Origin: RGIG6165 sp045545175
GTDB taxonomy: Bacteria > Bacillota > Clostridia > Oscillospirales > Feifaniaceae
Assembly: GCA_045545175.1 (NCBI GenBank)
Contig: JAZQAK010000024.1
Location: 62,001 to 126,000, forward strand
Direction: 5' to 3'
DNA: 64,000 nucleotides
The position numbers and the translations under genes are program-made. The notes beneath the pieces were generated by a model. It made no database searches. It saw nothing but the letters and a program-made list of their open reading frames with translations, and was not told the origin of the DNA. Shown here one piece after another: positions 15,798 to 23,590 of this stretch (the first letter of the stretch is position 1; every line of letters starts with the position of its first letter).

Positions 15798-16280
15798 TTC
15801 TAAAATTTCTGCAATATTTATAATATCTTTTCCGTTATCCATAGCATATCTGACAGCTTGATATGCACCTCCACATTTTTTGTTCACATAACATATTATC
15901 AAATCCGATCTATCTATCATATGTCTGTTTCTTATTTTTATTGCTGATTTAAAATGCACTTTTTCTGATTCATTACAGATTTCAATTTCATCAAAATATT
16001 TTTCAAACGATTCTGTGTTATTCTTATACTCGGCAGTAACATAAGGTAATACTAAAACAAGAACACTGTTATCGTTTCTGTAACTTTTTTTGATACTGAT
16101 TATAGACGAAGCAACAATTTTATCAAATTCTCCGTTCCGTCCAACCAGAAATTCAACAAAATTTTGTTCAGTTATAATTTTCTTTATAAGTTTTTCAAGT
16201 TTTTGCAGAATATCCAATACATTTTCTATATTACGATGACCAAAAAAACTCACCGTATACACTCTACCGATAGTATTCAT
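15795..16280 (-). CDS. SLOG-family (DUF1273/YpsA-like) putative nucleotide-binding protein
   Basis: The 161-residue protein carries the hallmarks of the SLOG superfamily: an N-terminal SFFGHRN loop, FLVGRNGEFD near residue 46, VLVLPY in the middle, NRHMIDRSDLIICYV near residue 120 and CGGAYQAVRYAMDNGKDIINI at the end. SLOG domains are Rossmannoid and are proposed to bind nucleotide-derived ligands; they occur in phage and conflict contexts. The gene is visibly more AT-rich than its neighbours. The ATG at 16280 has GAGGG about 9 nt upstream. It is divergent from a small RHH gene and shares a repeat-rich promoter region with it. Confidence 0.7.
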   Translation of the reverse strand: MNTIGRVYTVSFFGHRNIENVLDILQKLEKLIKKIITEQNFVEFLVGRNGEFDKIVASSIISIKKSYRNDNSVLVLVLPYVTAEYKNNTESFEKYFDEIEICNESEKVHFKSAIKIRNRHMIDRSDLIICYVNKKCGGAYQAVRYAMDNGKDIINIAEILE

Positions 16281-16310
16281 CAGATTCTTCCCTCGCAAGA
16301 CTCAAATATT

Positions 16311-16341
16311 ATACTACTTTATCATACTTTATACTACTTTT
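16311..16341. promoter_or_regulatory. direct repeats between SLOG and RHH genes (candidate operator)
   Basis: TATACTACTTT occurs at 16311-16321 and again at 16331-16341, exactly 20 bp apart, with a related TCATACTTT between them. The array covers the likely -35 region of the SLOG gene and lies just upstream of the TATAAT (16366-16371) of the RHH gene. Confidence 0.5.
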
Positions 16342-16388
16342 CAATATTTGGTATGACTTTTAGGTATAATATGTTCGAGGTGAGAGAT

Positions 16389-16538
16389 ATGAAACCGTTA
16401 AAAGAAAAGATTAGTATTACTATAGACAGCGACCTGCTTGAAAAATTAAAATATGAATCTGATGCAGATGAGCGTTCTTTATCTCAATATATAAACCTCA
16501 TTTTGCGTAAATATATGGCAGACAAAGAAAATAAATAA
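16389..16538 (+). CDS. small ribbon-helix-helix DNA-binding protein
   Basis: The 49-residue protein reads ISITIDSDLLEKLKYESDAD followed by ERSLSQYINLILRKYM. That is a short beta strand and two helices, the Arc/MetJ/CopG fold. It should form a dimer that binds direct or inverted repeats. The ATG at 16389 has GAGGTGAG 4 nt upstream. It is divergent from the SLOG gene, with operator-like direct repeats between. It may repress the pair or act as an antitoxin-like partner; this is inference. Confidence 0.75.
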   Translation: MKPLKEKISITIDSDLLEKLKYESDADERSLSQYINLILRKYMADKENK

Positions 16539-16539
16539 A

Positions 16540-16568
16540 AGCACTGTGTTTCCACAGTGCTTTTTTAT
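16540..16568. terminator. bidirectional terminator, right copy of the direct repeat
   Basis: AAAGCACTGTG-TTTC-CACAGTGCTTTTTT repeats the hairpin at 15765-15797 almost exactly. It lies between the convergent RHH gene and nadE. Confidence 0.85.
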
Positions 16569-18457
16569 TATAGAGAATCAATTTCCTTCATCCAGTTGTT
16601 AACTACTGCATCGCTGGGCATTCTCCAGTCACCTCTCGGGGAGAGTGCAACACGGCCGACTTTCGGACCGTCGGGCACACAGGAGCGCTTGTACTGCTGC
16701 GAAAAGAATCTGCGGTAAAACGTGCCGAGCCATTTTGCTATCGTTTCATCGTCATATTGACCGTCAAAGGCATATTTTGCAAGTTCATACACCTTTTTTG
16801 GTGTGAAGCCGTAGCCGACAACGTAATAGAGGAAGAAATCGTGCAATTCGTAAGGGCCGACTATATCCTCCGTTTTCTGCGAAATCTCACCGTCCGACGG
16901 TGGCAGAAGTTCAGGGCTTACGGGTGTATCAAGTATATCGTAAAGCACCTTATTGCCCGTTCTGTCCGCCTCGTATTTAACGATGTGACGGAGAAGCGTC
17001 TTTGGTATCGAGGCATTGACGCCGTACATGGACATATGGTCGCCGTTATAGGTTGCCCAGCCGAGAGCAAGTTCGGACAAATCGCCCGTTCCGAGCACGA
17101 TACCGCCCGTCATATTAGCAAGGTCCATAAGCACCTTGGTGCGTTCTCTCGCCTGATTGTTCTCGTAGGTAACGTCGGTCGTCACACCGTCGTGTCCGAT
17201 TTCGGCAAAATGAAGTTTAACCGCCTGCGTTATATCTATTTCCCTTACGGTTGCGCCAATGCTCTGTGCAAGCTGTAAAGCATTGTTTTTAGTACGCTTC
17301 GTAGTGCCAAAGCAGGGCATTGTAACTGCTAAAATATCACTCATCGGCCTTCCGAGTGAGCAAAGCGCCCTCTGTGCAACGATAATTGCAAGCGTGCTGT
17401 CAAGACCGCCCGACACACCGATAACAACCGCCTTTGCATTCGTATGCATAAGGCGTTTTTTTAGTCCTGCAGCCTGAATTGACAAAATATATTCGCAGGT
17501 TTCTTCCCTCTTTTTAGGGTCTTCGGGAACGAAGGGGGTTTTTGCAATCTTTCGTGTAAGAGCCGTCTTTTCCTCTTTTACTTCAAGCACAATTACCTCG
17601 TAACCGCCCGTGATATATCCGGCAAATTTCTGCGTTCTGACACGCTCTGCATCAAGTTTCTGAATATCTATCTCGGATATTATCATACCGTTTTCAAAAA
17701 GTTTACCCTCGGCAACAATTTTACCTGTCTCGGCAATCATGCAGTGACCGCCGAAAACAAGGTCGGTCGTAGACTCACCCTCGCCTGCCGACGTGTAGAT
17801 ATAACCGCAGTCAAGACGTGCCGACTGAGACTTGACAATTCTTCTTCTTGACTCAACCTTGCCCACACTTTCGTCACTTGCAGACAGATTTACCACGACG
17901 TTTGCACCTGCCGCACAGTGTAAAACCGACGGTTCTATCGGCATCCACACGTCCTCACAAATTTCTGCGGCGACACAGTAATAATCCGATTTAAACAGAA
18001 GTTTCGTTCCGAAAGGAATGTCCTTGCCGCCTATCATAACGGTCATATTATCTTCGGGGGCACAGTCAAAATAACGCTTCTCATTAAACTCGGCGTAACC
18101 CGGCAGACTGCTTTTGGGGACGATGCCGACAACCTTACCGCCGTGTATTGCGGCGGCACAGTTGTATAAAAGCGAACCGCATTTCACGGGAAGTCCGACA
18201 AAGGTCAGCATATCCGTGCCCTTTGATGCCTTTGCTATTTCAAGCAACGCCTCAACCGATGCATCCTGCAGAGTCTTTTGCAAAAACAAATCACCGCAGG
18301 TATATGCAGTAATGCAGAGCTCGGGCAGGACGAGAATTTTCACGCCCTGCGAAGATGCCTTTTTCATACTTTCAATAATGCTTTTTTTATTGTACTCAAC
18401 GTCCGCCACCCTCACGTCAATGGATGCGGCGGCAACCTTTACAAAACCGTTTTTCAT
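16568..18457 (-). CDS. nadE: glutamine-dependent NAD+ synthetase
   Basis: The 629-residue enzyme converts nicotinic acid adenine dinucleotide to NAD+ using glutamine nitrogen. The N-terminal nitrilase-type amidase domain (about 1-280) shows LPELCITAY with its catalytic glutamate and the AEICEDVW cysteine. The C-terminal synthetase domain has the ATP-pyrophosphatase P-loop GVSGGLDST. AAGGAG precedes the ATG. It lies 12 bp downstream of the LTA-synthase-like gene, so the two are probably cotranscribed. Length and domains match the bacterial two-domain form. Confidence 0.96.
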   Translation of the reverse strand: MKNGFVKVAAASIDVRVADVEYNKKSIIESMKKASSQGVKILVLPELCITAYTCGDLFLQKTLQDASVEALLEIAKASKGTDMLTFVGLPVKCGSLLYNCAAAIHGGKVVGIVPKSSLPGYAEFNEKRYFDCAPEDNMTVMIGGKDIPFGTKLLFKSDYYCVAAEICEDVWMPIEPSVLHCAAGANVVVNLSASDESVGKVESRRRIVKSQSARLDCGYIYTSAGEGESTTDLVFGGHCMIAETGKIVAEGKLFENGMIISEIDIQKLDAERVRTQKFAGYITGGYEVIVLEVKEEKTALTRKIAKTPFVPEDPKKREETCEYILSIQAAGLKKRLMHTNAKAVVIGVSGGLDSTLAIIVAQRALCSLGRPMSDILAVTMPCFGTTKRTKNNALQLAQSIGATVREIDITQAVKLHFAEIGHDGVTTDVTYENNQARERTKVLMDLANMTGGIVLGTGDLSELALGWATYNGDHMSMYGVNASIPKTLLRHIVKYEADRTGNKVLYDILDTPVSPELLPPSDGEISQKTEDIVGPYELHDFFLYYVVGYGFTPKKVYELAKYAFDGQYDDETIAKWLGTFYRRFFSQQYKRSCVPDGPKVGRVALSPRGDWRMPSDAVVNNWMKEIDSL

Positions 18458-18469
18458 CGGTTATCTCCT

Positions 18470-20365
18470 TTATTTTATGGAATCTATTTTTCCGTAATAA
18501 TCAAGTTCGAGTATCTGTCGTGACATTTTAAATTTCGCACGGACGGATTTTTTTGTAGCAGATATATCATCTTCACCTGTCGCACCCTCGTGCTTTATAT
18601 AATCGCCCGTTCTCGCATCATAACTGCCGTTTTGCGAAATCCAGCTCTGGTCCTGGAATATTACGACGGGCTCGGTGCCCGAGAAAACGTCCGTTCCCAT
18701 AAGCAGTCTTGAATCAAATTCGAAGCCGAACATATTTGAGAGCGTAGGCAGAATGTCCATACTTGCACAGTAGGTGTCAACCTCGACACCCTCCGTCATA
18801 TCACCGCACCAGAGAAGCCAGGTATTCTTATATCTCTCATACTTCTGTTCTACGGGGTGTCCCGCAAGCTCGTCAAGACCGTCAAATTCATCAAGCAGAT
18901 ACGGATAGTGGTCTGCCGAAATGGATATTACCGTATCTTCAAGTTTACCCGCCTCGGAGAGCCTTCTTATAAGATATTCTACCGCCATATCAAGCTCGAT
19001 ATTTGCCGCAAGATAGTTTTTGACCTCAAACGAATAGGGCAGATGCTCAACGTAGCACATATTCTTTCTTGCTATATTGTTTCCAAGATAAGCACCGTGA
19101 CCGCTGACCGTCATATAATAAACGGAAAAACTGTCCGCATTTATATACTCATCGACCGTTTTTTCCATCATATTGAGGTCGGAATTGGGCCACTGTATCT
19201 TATCAAGTTCAAGCCCGTTTCCGACACCCTTATAATCGTAACCGATGTTTGTGAGATACTCATCTCTGTGATAATAGGTGTAGGTGTGATTGTGATAACC
19301 AAGCACCTTTTCGTAGCCGTTTTTATGACTCTGCATACCCACCGTATAAGGCAGGCTGTTGTCACTCGACCTTGAAAAACTCCACACACCCGATTTGGGA
19401 ATCAGTCCCGTCAGATGCACGTATTCACCATCTGTCGTCGAAACACCCCAGCCGGGTGTATAGAAATTGTTGAATTTAAAGCCTTCATTCTGTAATTTAT
19501 AGAGTGTCGGCGTAAGTTTTTCATCTATGCAGTAGTGTGAAAACGCCTCTGCCGTGATAAGAATAAGGTTTTTGCCCTTAAATCTGCCCGTATATTCGTT
19601 GGTATACGTCGCAGGCACGGAGGCGAAATACTCGTGCATTTCTTTAAGCGTTTCATCGGTTTCATTTTGAGAAAGCAGGTCAAAATCAACCGTTTTGTGA
19701 GGTGTTTCCTCTTTAACCTCAACCTCGGGGGTTACGGGCACAAATGCCTCAACCTCCTCCTCTTTAAAACCGAAAAGGGTGTGATGTATATCAAGTCGCT
19801 GTCCCGTCAGCATTCCGTAATTCCACACTGAAGTCTGTGAAATAAAAACGTTGTCGTAATAATAAGCCGCATCTGCATCAGCATGTACGGCGAAATAACC
19901 GCCTATATGGCAAACTACACCGAATGCAAGCGCAATGAGCAGAAAACGCACGTTCTGCTTGAAAGAGAGTATCTTTCTGCCGAACACCGAAATCACTATT
20001 GCAGGTACGAGCATTGCTATAATTTCAGGTGCATAGGTCACAATCGAGCTTAAAATAACGTCATACGAATTTGCCGCCTGATTTGCCCCCTCAAGCGAAT
20101 TTATAACGAGATATGCCCCGAATACACGGTAGTATATATCCTGCACACAGAAAAATACCGAAAGAAGCCACGTCAGAATATACGGCATCGCCTTACATAT
20201 ATGCGAAAGAAGATAAAACGCCATACCAAAGCACAGCGAAAACAAAAGAATATATAACACGCTTGCCCCCGTAAGCGAAACGCCCGAAGCAAGACGCAAA
20301 ATTGCCTCTTCAAAGATTATTGTTGCCGGAAACCACAGAAAAGACAAAGATTTCTTAAAATTCAT
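18470..20365 (-). CDS. LTA synthase family sulfatase (membrane phosphoglycerol transferase-like)
   Basis: The 631-residue protein has five hydrophobic segments in the first 165 residues. An extracellular alkaline-phosphatase-fold domain follows (about 260-560). The catalytic threonine motif appears as GWGVSTTDGEYVHLTG, and metal ligands are plausible in ILITAEAFSH and ISADHYPY. Relatives polymerise glycerol phosphate for lipoteichoic acid or transfer phosphoglycerol to other envelope polymers. nadE follows within 12 bp. A TTACAA-TAT-TTGTAA palindrome (20403-20417) lies in the promoter region. The precise donor and acceptor cannot be read from the sequence. Confidence 0.85.
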   Translation of the reverse strand: MNFKKSLSFLWFPATIIFEEAILRLASGVSLTGASVLYILLFSLCFGMAFYLLSHICKAMPYILTWLLSVFFCVQDIYYRVFGAYLVINSLEGANQAANSYDVILSSIVTYAPEIIAMLVPAIVISVFGRKILSFKQNVRFLLIALAFGVVCHIGGYFAVHADADAAYYYDNVFISQTSVWNYGMLTGQRLDIHHTLFGFKEEEVEAFVPVTPEVEVKEETPHKTVDFDLLSQNETDETLKEMHEYFASVPATYTNEYTGRFKGKNLILITAEAFSHYCIDEKLTPTLYKLQNEGFKFNNFYTPGWGVSTTDGEYVHLTGLIPKSGVWSFSRSSDNSLPYTVGMQSHKNGYEKVLGYHNHTYTYYHRDEYLTNIGYDYKGVGNGLELDKIQWPNSDLNMMEKTVDEYINADSFSVYYMTVSGHGAYLGNNIARKNMCYVEHLPYSFEVKNYLAANIELDMAVEYLIRRLSEAGKLEDTVISISADHYPYLLDEFDGLDELAGHPVEQKYERYKNTWLLWCGDMTEGVEVDTYCASMDILPTLSNMFGFEFDSRLLMGTDVFSGTEPVVIFQDQSWISQNGSYDARTGDYIKHEGATGEDDISATKKSVRAKFKMSRQILELDYYGKIDSIK

Positions 20366-20421
20366 CTTAAAAACCCCATTTACAACAGTACTAACTATTA
20401 TATTACAATATTTGTAACAAT

Positions 20422-20458
20422 AAAAAAAGAAGGAAAATCAATTTTCCTTCTTTTTTTT
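20422..20458 (-). terminator. terminator after yihY
   Basis: AGAAGGAAAAT (20428-20438) pairs with ATTTTCCTTCT (20441-20451), flanked by runs of A and T; it overlaps the stop codon of the upstream gene. Confidence 0.85.
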
Positions 20459-21277
20459 CATTTCCGTCAAAACGTAGTTCATTTCGCCGCCGAGCACCAT
20501 TATCGTGCCGAGTAGATAGAGCCACAGCATAAATATGAGCACCGTACCGAGTGAGCCGTAGAGCAGAGAAAAGTTTGCAAGATTATCCACGTAGAACGAG
20601 AAAAGCCAGGTTATAATAGTCATTCCCGTCATGGCAAACACGGTTCCCCACATTGCATCACGGAGTCTGTTTCGTTTATTGGGTGCAAGCCAGTAGGCTA
20701 TAAGCATAGTAAAGAAGAAGAGTGATGCCATCATAATAATACGCAGATATCGCCACACGGTTTTGAGTAACGGTTCAAAATTTATTATTCTGCCTATCCA
20801 GTCTATAAACCAGTCACCCGTAACAATGAGCACGATCGAGAGCACCACCGTAACGATAAGTGCCACCGCGAAAAGCACGGTATAGATAATGTTTCTCCAC
20901 GTATTTTTTTCCTTCGTGGGATAATTCATATTTATGGCGTGGAAAATTGAACTTACCACCCTGAATATCGAATACACGGAAAGCACGACGCCTATCCACA
21001 CGAAAGCGGAGGTGTCTATACTGTTGAGATATTCAAGATACGATACGATTATATCGTTTGCCGCAGCAGGTAAAAACCGACCGAGAAACCTTGCCACCCG
21101 CTCAACCGACAGATTCAGTGAGCCTATTATCGCATTGAAAAATATAAGTATGGGGAATATTGCAAAAAGCAAGAAGTAGGCAAGTTCCGCCGCCGTTCTG
21201 CCGACGCCGTTTTTAAAATACTGCCGTACCATTGTCCTGACAAAAACAACTGTTCTGCTGTTTTTTATTCTGTCCAT
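20438..21277 (-). CDS. YihY/BrkB family membrane protein
   Basis: The 279-residue protein has about six membrane helices and the family signature AAELAYFLLFAIFPILIFF near residue 25. The conserved late segment SLLYGSLGTVLIFMLWLYL lies near residue 240. Members are sometimes annotated as ribonuclease BN, but that is a historical misassignment; function is unclear, possibly transport. It starts 10 bp after parC with AAGGAG overlapping the gap, so parE-parC-yihY looks like one transcription unit. Confidence 0.88.
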   Translation of the reverse strand: MDRIKNSRTVVFVRTMVRQYFKNGVGRTAAELAYFLLFAIFPILIFFNAIIGSLNLSVERVARFLGRFLPAAANDIIVSYLEYLNSIDTSAFVWIGVVLSVYSIFRVVSSIFHAINMNYPTKEKNTWRNIIYTVLFAVALIVTVVLSIVLIVTGDWFIDWIGRIINFEPLLKTVWRYLRIIMMASLFFFTMLIAYWLAPNKRNRLRDAMWGTVFAMTGMTIITWLFSFYVDNLANFSLLYGSLGTVLIFMLWLYLLGTIMVLGGEMNYVLTEMKKKKEN

Positions 21278-21287
21278 AAATTACTCC

Positions 21288-23468
21288 TTAATCGAGCGTA
21301 AGCTGTGAATTCTGCTTATCGTCTGCCGATATGAAAGTTCCGACTGCGGGAATGTTCTTGGTCTTGTATTTTTCAGGCTTTACAAACATTCCGTCACGGT
21401 ATCTTTCAACCTTATAGAGAGTGTTCTTGCCCTTGAGTTCAAGCACCTTGACCCCCATAGTGTCCCTCTTATCCTTGGAGGGTATCATTGCACTGTTTAC
21501 AATAAGCGTCTTGCCGTTTGTTGCAGTAAGCACGAACTGCGTATCCTGCGTGTCCGAAGCAACGTATACGAGAGGCTTCTTGGTACTGTAAGCACCCGTA
21601 AGCTTCTTTCTGTTGGTCTTGGTTTCAAATGAGGACAGCGGAACTTTCGCCGCACGTCCGTCCTCAAAGAAGTAGCAGATAAAGCCCTTGTAATCAGCGG
21701 TAAGAATTACGAATATCGGCTTTTCACCCTCGTCAAAGCCGAGTTTTGCAGGTAGATAGTCACCAAGCACACTCGCCTTACAGTCGTCAAAGTCGTAAAG
21801 GTGTGCCTTATAAGCCTGATACTGATCTGTAATCACGATAACGTCCTGAGCATTCGTCGTTTCAAAGGACTGCATCATCTCGTCACCCTCTTTAAACTTG
21901 TGCTCACCGCCCATACGCAGTGAGAGAGGTGTGATTTTCTTGAAGTAACCCTCTTTAGTGACGAATACGTTGACCGCATAATCGTCAATCGCCTCTTCGG
22001 TCTTTACTTCTTTTATCTCATTTGCAAATACGATATCCGTCTTTCTCGGACCGGAGTATTTCTTTGCAACCTTTTCAAGCTGTGAAATTATTGAGTTTCT
22101 CACCCTCGTTTTGCTGCCGTAGAGTGCCTCAAGGTCGGCAATTTCGTTTTTAAGGGCATCGACTTCCTCAAGTTTTTTGAGAACGTACTGTCTGTTTAAA
22201 TAACGAAGTTTTATATCTGCAATATATTCAGCCTGTTTCTCGTCTATGCCGAATCCTATCATAAGATTGGGAATAACCTCGGCATCAAGTTCGGTATCCT
22301 TGATAATTGCAATCGCCTTATCAATGTCAAGAAGTATCTTTTTAAGACCCGAAAGAAGATGCAGATACGCCTTTTTCTTCTTTAAATCGTATTCGAGTTC
22401 TCTTTTAAAGCAATCGGTGCGGAATGCCGCCCATTCGAGCAGTATTTCACGCACACCCATAACCTTAGGCTGTCCGTGAACGAGCACGTTGAAGTTGCAG
22501 GAGAAGGAATCCTCCAGCGGAGTGCTCTTATAGAGTTTTGCCATAAGCATTTCTATATCGGTGCCGTTTTTAACGTCAATCGCAAGCTTAAGACCGTTGA
22601 TGTCGGTTTCGTTTCGAACGTCCTTTATCTCTTTGAAGGAGCCTGCCTTAACAAGCGCAACGATTTTTTCCATAATCGCCTCAACCGAGGTCGTATACGG
22701 AATTTCTTTTATCTCTATACAGTTGTTTTTCTTGTCAAAAGTATATCTGCCGCGAAGTTTAAAACTGCCTCTGCCCGTTTCGTATATCTGCTTTATTTCA
22801 TTTTCGTCATAGAGCAGTATACCGCCCGTCGAAAAGTCGGGTGCCTTGAGCGTCGTTTCTATCGGATGCTCGGGATTACGCATAAGTTCAGCCGTAGTGG
22901 TGCAAAGTTCTTCAAGATTAAAAGAGCATATGTTGCTTGCCATACCGACGGCTATACCCTGGTTGGGATTTGCCAGAATATTCGGGAAGGTAACGGGAAG
23001 GAGCACAGGCTCGTCCATCGTGTTGTCAAAGTTTCTCACAAAATCGACGTTGTTTTTATCGATGTTTGCAAAAATCTCCGCACAGATGGGGGCAAGTTTA
23101 GCCTCCGTATAACGTGATGCGGCATACGCCATATCCCTCGAATATACTTTACCGAATGAACCCTTTGAATCTACGAGAGGATATAAAAGCGACTCGTTGC
23201 CCCTCGACATACGCACCATCGTCTCATAGATAGCGGCATCACCGTGTGGGTTGAGTGACATCGTCGCACCGGCAATTTTTGCCGACTTCATTCTCTGCCC
23301 GTTCATCAGTCCCATTTTATACATCGTATAGAGCAGTTTTCTGTGCGAGGGCTTGAAACCGTCGATTTCAGGTATCGCTCTCGACAAAATAACGCTCATC
23401 GCATAGGGCATATAATTTTCAAGAAGGGTTTCAGTTATCTGCTGACCTTCCGTATATTTATCAGACAT
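21288..23468 (-). CDS. parC: DNA topoisomerase IV / gyrase subunit A
   Basis: The 726-residue product is a type IIA topoisomerase breakage-reunion subunit. The catalytic tyrosine is Tyr120 in AASRYTEAK, the preceding helix region reads SAKIAGATMSLNPHGD, and C-terminal beta-propeller-like blades follow from about residue 490. AAAGGAG precedes the ATG at 23468; an upstream in-frame TTG would start inside that site. It follows the B subunit and precedes yihY. A second gyrA/gyrB pair presumably lies elsewhere, which makes the ParC name likelier than GyrA, but this is not proven here. Confidence 0.9.
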   Translation of the reverse strand: MSDKYTEGQQITETLLENYMPYAMSVILSRAIPEIDGFKPSHRKLLYTMYKMGLMNGQRMKSAKIAGATMSLNPHGDAAIYETMVRMSRGNESLLYPLVDSKGSFGKVYSRDMAYAASRYTEAKLAPICAEIFANIDKNNVDFVRNFDNTMDEPVLLPVTFPNILANPNQGIAVGMASNICSFNLEELCTTTAELMRNPEHPIETTLKAPDFSTGGILLYDENEIKQIYETGRGSFKLRGRYTFDKKNNCIEIKEIPYTTSVEAIMEKIVALVKAGSFKEIKDVRNETDINGLKLAIDVKNGTDIEMLMAKLYKSTPLEDSFSCNFNVLVHGQPKVMGVREILLEWAAFRTDCFKRELEYDLKKKKAYLHLLSGLKKILLDIDKAIAIIKDTELDAEVIPNLMIGFGIDEKQAEYIADIKLRYLNRQYVLKKLEEVDALKNEIADLEALYGSKTRVRNSIISQLEKVAKKYSGPRKTDIVFANEIKEVKTEEAIDDYAVNVFVTKEGYFKKITPLSLRMGGEHKFKEGDEMMQSFETTNAQDVIVITDQYQAYKAHLYDFDDCKASVLGDYLPAKLGFDEGEKPIFVILTADYKGFICYFFEDGRAAKVPLSSFETKTNRKKLTGAYSTKKPLVYVASDTQDTQFVLTATNGKTLIVNSAMIPSKDKRDTMGVKVLELKGKNTLYKVERYRDGMFVKPEKYKTKNIPAVGTFISADDKQNSQLTLD

Positions 23469-23517
23469 TTTGTTGTCTCCTTTATTCTTCAAACCGTCAG
23501 AATTGACCGTGGTTGTC

Positions 23518-23590
23518 TGTTAAATGAAATTTTGCTTTCACAAAATTTCCACCATAATTCCGAATTCCGCATTACGAATTCCGAATTGTT
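23518..23590. repeat. intergenic AT-rich repeat, copy 2
   Basis: GAAATTTTGCTTTCACAAAA is followed by several CCGAATT units. The layout matches copy 1 at 6975-7037. It sits between parE and parC, inside their presumed transcript. Confidence 0.55.
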
